A stretch of DNA of 64,000 nucleotides from Amphibalanus amphitrite (lineage: Eukaryota; Arthropoda; Thecostraca; Balanomorpha; Balanidae): positions 1,013,501 through 1,077,500 of the forward strand of contig NW_024881589.1 in NCBI RefSeq assembly GCF_019059575.1. Reading direction: 5' to 3'. Both the position numbers and the translations under genes were made by a program. Position 1 is the stretch's first letter; each line of letters starts with the position of its first letter. Shown piece by piece: positions 60,110 through 64,000 of this stretch. The notes under the pieces were generated by a model. That model searched no databases, was not told the origin of the DNA, and saw only the letters and a list, made by a program, of their open reading frames with translations.

Positions 60110-61303
60110 CCGACTATTCATTGGCCAGTATGTTTCTCCGGTAATACTTGACGTTGATGGCGGTATTTTGTGACACTATGTTCTATTGGAGGATCGCTAG
60201 GCAGCTGAACATGCTCCAGTTCTGGATGTTGTCCGGATGTTTGACGGCGGCGAAGGCCAGCAAGTTCGAGCGGCTGGCCGCCTATACATGGCCGATTTGA
60301 CGGTTCAAAGGATAATACAGCTCGAACGGCTACCCATCCAACCAGACCACCTCACCCTTATCTTTCTTCAACCAGTGGACGCGATCTGGCGTGAGGCGAA
60401 AGGTGGCGAACTGGTTGCTTTCCCGTCAGTTTTGTTGTCTTTTTCAGTTTGAAGGGCACTAGAACCAAGTTAAAGGGCGGGTAGCGGTAAACCATGATAT
60501 GGGATCTCTTATTATCTGACTTGGTAGGAATTCGAGTCAATTTGCGGATTGATTGGTGCCGTTTCCTTGCCGCTATCTTGATGACTCTCCTCACCACTTG
60601 ACAAAGGGCGGCTTTTGTGGTCGCGACTGGGCTGAGTCTGCCACCGAAGTCCCAGATTATTGCACCTCAGGCAGATGTGCAATTGGCTGCTGCTGATGTC
60701 CAGCTGCTGGCAGACCAGCTTCTGGCTCATGACGCCGTGGATGCCGCCATGCGATTTTACCACGAAAGGAGAGATTGTATCCCTTTCTCGCAACTGCCTT
60801 GGACGAAAACTACCATGTGAACCCGTCTGTGAATTGACTCCTACTCAGAGCAACAGTCACATGACAAGGTCAGGTCACTGCTGAGTTGAAAACCGATAGC
60901 AGAGGCACGTATTCATCCAATATTCCCACTTCTAACATCAGAAAGGATTAGGAAATTGTGCAAACAGATATGGCGAAAAAATAGATGTCCGGATAATTTC
61001 GTTACACCCTGTACTGAAGTAGTTTTAGTGCCTTCGTAACATGTTATGAAGCTGTCAAAAAAAAAAAAAAAAACGTTCTGCCCCTCCAACTTTTGCTTAT
61101 TTGTAGAACTTCGTTGCTTAGCAAACCACTATGTTGTTCGCATTGAGGAGCTTTGAAATGTCTGTGTAATTCAAAATGTTAGTTCTGTAATTAAAAGAAT
61201 TGATTCAGTGTTGCACATAATCTAACTTAACAACCGAGCATTGCAGGTTTGACAGCTTTTTGCCCCACCAGCACCACCTTCGCTGGAAAAGCTCCACCCT
61301 TGC

Positions 61304-63925
61304 CTATCCCGCGAGTTGCTGGGGGGGGGGGGGCGTTAAACGCCCCCACTTTTTTCGCCGGGCCATAGCATAAAAACGGCGGGCCGCAGGCGCGCCAAAT
61401 TTTGGGTACCTGTAGGGAATTGATTGAAGTTTATTGTGACAAAGTTTAAAAAAAAAATCAGTCGGAAAATTTTTGAGATATCGAGGTTTTAGTAACGTCA
61501 TGATTTCTGAGTTTTCGACCAAAAACGGCATATGTTCAAAAAATCATATTAAATCACAGAACAGACATACAGACATGCCGTAAACGCCATTAGACTGCCA
61601 ATACCATGATCAATCAAATGGCTATCTTCGATTATTGATTATCGTTCCGCATTTTCCATAATCTTGAACTGAATCTTGGCAATTTTTCGTGACTACTTCA
61701 CGACCATGATGCATGCATTTCTTAAATTGAACTTTTTGAGCCAAACACGTACACATCCCAGTCAGCAATTCGCTTGGGGATCGATTGGGGAATATTGGGG
61801 AAGGATTGGGAATTTCGGCGGTTTCCCCTACCCGATTGGGGAATGCTGAAGTTATCCCGAGGCTTCCCCCATTTAGCTTTTCAGGCGTAGTGGGGGCTGG
61901 GGGATATTCCGGGGTTTCCCCAGAGTTCCCCATTGCTGAATAATTTGGCGATAGAGATGATTATGGACGAATTGTGATGATGTCATATTTCTACACAAAT
62001 AAGTTATATTTTGAAGATTGTTCAAAGTGAATATAGGAAATACTTTTTGATCTCGAGTTATTTATTTATTTTTCATTTGAATTTGGATATTTCCACAAAA
62101 TATTGTTAACGCACTTCACAGCACTACGGGGCCGACAACGGGCGTCCTTCCTGTTTGTGCCAGCGCGGGGGTCAGTGCAGTGCGCGCAGCGCGCGGTGTG
62201 ACAGTCGGTGTCGCGTCATTACCTGTGATTTCTTCTATTCTCTCCTTTTTCGGGAAGGAATATTGCTTGAAGAAGTGCCTGCCTTAGAAGAGCAAAGGTG
62301 AGCTATGAAAAGTCATGGGTCAATCACAGTACAAGCTGCGTTGTTGCGTGCTGTGGTATGGCCGCCATTAATGTGGTGTCTTGGAAGTTACCGGACTCTG
62401 GAGTGGTTGTTATAGCATAGTTCTGGATGGGAATGTGATAGCAAAGTGGTGTCTATTGTTTAGAGAAGTTAAGTGAACGGTAATTGCTTGTTCCATGTTT
62501 ACTTGTTGTCGATAATTTTTATTTTTAGTCAACTGCCTGTTATCACGTGGTCAGGAACAAGGCCTGTGCATTGTATTTGACATGTTTTCTTTTACAGAGC
62601 CGCTATATATGCTTTGCATAGAGAACAACAAAAGCGGAGGTGTGAACTGCTGAGTCTCTACGTGCCTCTCCAGTGCCAGAGACCCGAGGAGCAGCCCCAA
62701 ACGAGCCCCTACGAAGCGGGCGATGGAAGGTGCGCTTGACATGCCTACTGGGCCTCAAGAGGGCTTATACATAGGCAGCGAGGCTGCTGACGAGGCGGAA
62801 GTTGCATTTTTCGACTTTTGAGCGACCCAAGTCACCTGGTGTGCACTGTAAGTACATAAAGGTTGGTTTAGTGTGTTGCACGGCTTGTTCGTGAAGTGTA
62901 CTGTAAGCAGATGACGATGAGCAAAGAAATATACGAGTCGTTCGAACTTTGTTTTTCACCTGTGATCTGGAGAGTCGGTCGGATATCCGCATCCAGGATG
63001 GGGTACTGCGGTTGGAAAGGTTATTTTCGTGTAACTAAGAAAATATTCGGTGCTTTTATAAAACCAGGGGGAGGCATCCGACCGTTCGCTTGGGAAAATC
63101 CTGGGACATCCCGGTCGGGATCGTGCCTTTTGCTGCGCTGTAACGCACGCCAAGCTATGGGGATAGCGTGGGAAAGTCCAACCGTTCGCTCGGGGAAGTC
63201 CTGGGATATCCCGGTCGGGATCGTGCCTTTCGCTGTGCTGAAGCGTCATTGGAGGATTGGGGATCGCTTGGGATGTTCTACCCGATCGGTTGGGGAACGC
63301 TAGGGGATCGTTCTGGAAACGATTGGGAGAGCCCGTACAATTTGTCTCACTTCCCAAGCGAAAGACTGGGGTTTCCCGAGCAATCACCTGGGGACAACCT
63401 GGGGTATCCCGCTTGGGATCGCAGCGAAATTGCTGACTGGGATATGGTAAAATGAATGTCACCATCGTGTTCTACGCCCCAAATTACCTATAAAACATGT
63501 GTCACAGGCTGCGAATATCAGTATTGATTTTCGGGGATATGTGGCATGTGCCTACCCGGTTGACCTGACCTTGACCCTGACCTATGCTTGACTGACCCCT
63601 ACATGGAGCTGACACTTGTAGGCCTTATATGATGGATTGTGCACCGTTTGGACAGAGTTTATGACGAGAGGCGCCCATTGCGAAGTCCTGAAGTCCATGC
63701 TACTGAAAGCCCGATTTCAGGTGTTTGACCTGACCTTGACCCGACCTGTGACCTCAAAATTCAACTTTAAAGTACTCATCTGAAGCGTCTCGTCGCGCTC
63801 TTTCGTTTGCCGCCTCGTGCGTTTCGCTGCGCCTATTGGTTCTCGAGTTATCGGCTGGGGGCGTTTAACGCCCCCCCCCCCAGCAAACGGTGGGTGGCGA
63901 AATACCCCAGCAACTGCCGGGCTAT
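61304..63925. mobile_element. G-run element 6 (CTAT target), enlarged by a nested element
   Basis: CTAT at 61304 and 63922. Tips CCCGCGAGTTGCTGGGG and CCCGGCAGTTGCTGGGG. Signature GCGTTAAACGCCCCC at the left, matched at the right (63859-63880). TGACC runs at 63560-63590 and 63724-63755. 2.6 kb because of the insertion at 61757-63441. Confidence 0.8.
61757..63441. mobile_element. Nested TIR element with TTGGGGA-type subterminal repeats
   Basis: CCCAGTCAGCAATTCGCTTG at 61757 is inverse to the right end at about 63405-63441. Many variants of GGGGATCG/TTGGGGAA lie at 61775-61935 and 63090-63420. The 1-kb core has a GC-rich start (62130-62220), a possible donor AAAG|GTGAGC (62297), and a 32-residue frame at 62723-62821. 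No known transposase. Confidence 0.7.
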
Positions 63926-64000
63926 GGGGCAAAACATAAGGGACAAAAACACAAAACAAGACAGATAAAAACAACACAAAATGAACTCATTGCCTAATGA

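Larger units (their letters stand above)
58683..61013 (-). mobile_element. Mariner/IS630-type element, broken, with a nested G-run element
   Basis: Inverse ends ACAGGGTGTAACGAAATTAT then CCGGACATCT, each at TA (the left tip has an extra GA-type change). The minus strand keeps transposase fragments in several frames: 'RKLTRIPTKSDN' (60510-60560), 'INVKYYRRNIL' (about 60140) and 'DPNSIENLWAL' (about 59890), the last being the DDE-region signature. It is interrupted by stops, frameshifts, a 55-bp palindrome and the 880-bp insertion at 58915-59794. Confidence 0.85.

Overview
The window is nuclear DNA of an animal, most likely an arthropod and perhaps a crustacean. The reasons are intron-split, GC-rich coding exons, an arthropod-type Ty3/gypsy element, mariner and hAT remnants, and secreted Gly/Tyr-rich proteins. 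The species cannot be named from sequence alone. There is no operon structure, CRISPR array or prokaryotic signal.

Layout. 7-6017 is a complete Ty3/gypsy retrotransposon with two apparently identical 627-bp LTRs and a 4-bp target duplication. 6.4-11.5 kb is a graveyard of terminal-inverted-repeat (TIR) elements. 12987-14036 (minus) is an intronless type II DnaJ/Hsp40 gene. 15-19 kb holds short non-autonomous DNA elements. 20100-31759 (plus) is a complete seven-exon gene for the mitochondrial ATP synthase beta subunit. Its introns 2, 4 and 5 each carry one member of a related set of H/ACA-type snoRNA candidates, and intron 4 also contains a 5-kb TIR transposon with its own multi-part transposase-like gene.

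35.8-57.9 kb holds the most unusual content: four genes (three minus, one plus) that appear to be one undescribed family. Each has a signal peptide, a low-complexity ectodomain, a transmembrane helix and a Gly- or Tyr-rich tail. A separate tiny last exon then encodes about 20 residues with a shared pattern ([PF]-I-L ... A-A ... Y-[QR]). Two of them show tandem amplification at the last-exon or splice-donor end.

39-64 kb is also seeded with a family of roughly 0.9-1.2-kb elements (one expanded to 2.6 kb) that insert at TTAA-like sites. They have CCC-starting TIRs, long G-runs, subterminal hairpins and interiors packed with AGGTCA/TGACCT half-sites. Nested insertions are frequent.

The recognised host genes (ATP synthase beta, DnaJ) are housekeeping genes. 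The four-gene family is probably extracellular or cuticle/secretion related, which is inference only. Most of the rest is mobile DNA.
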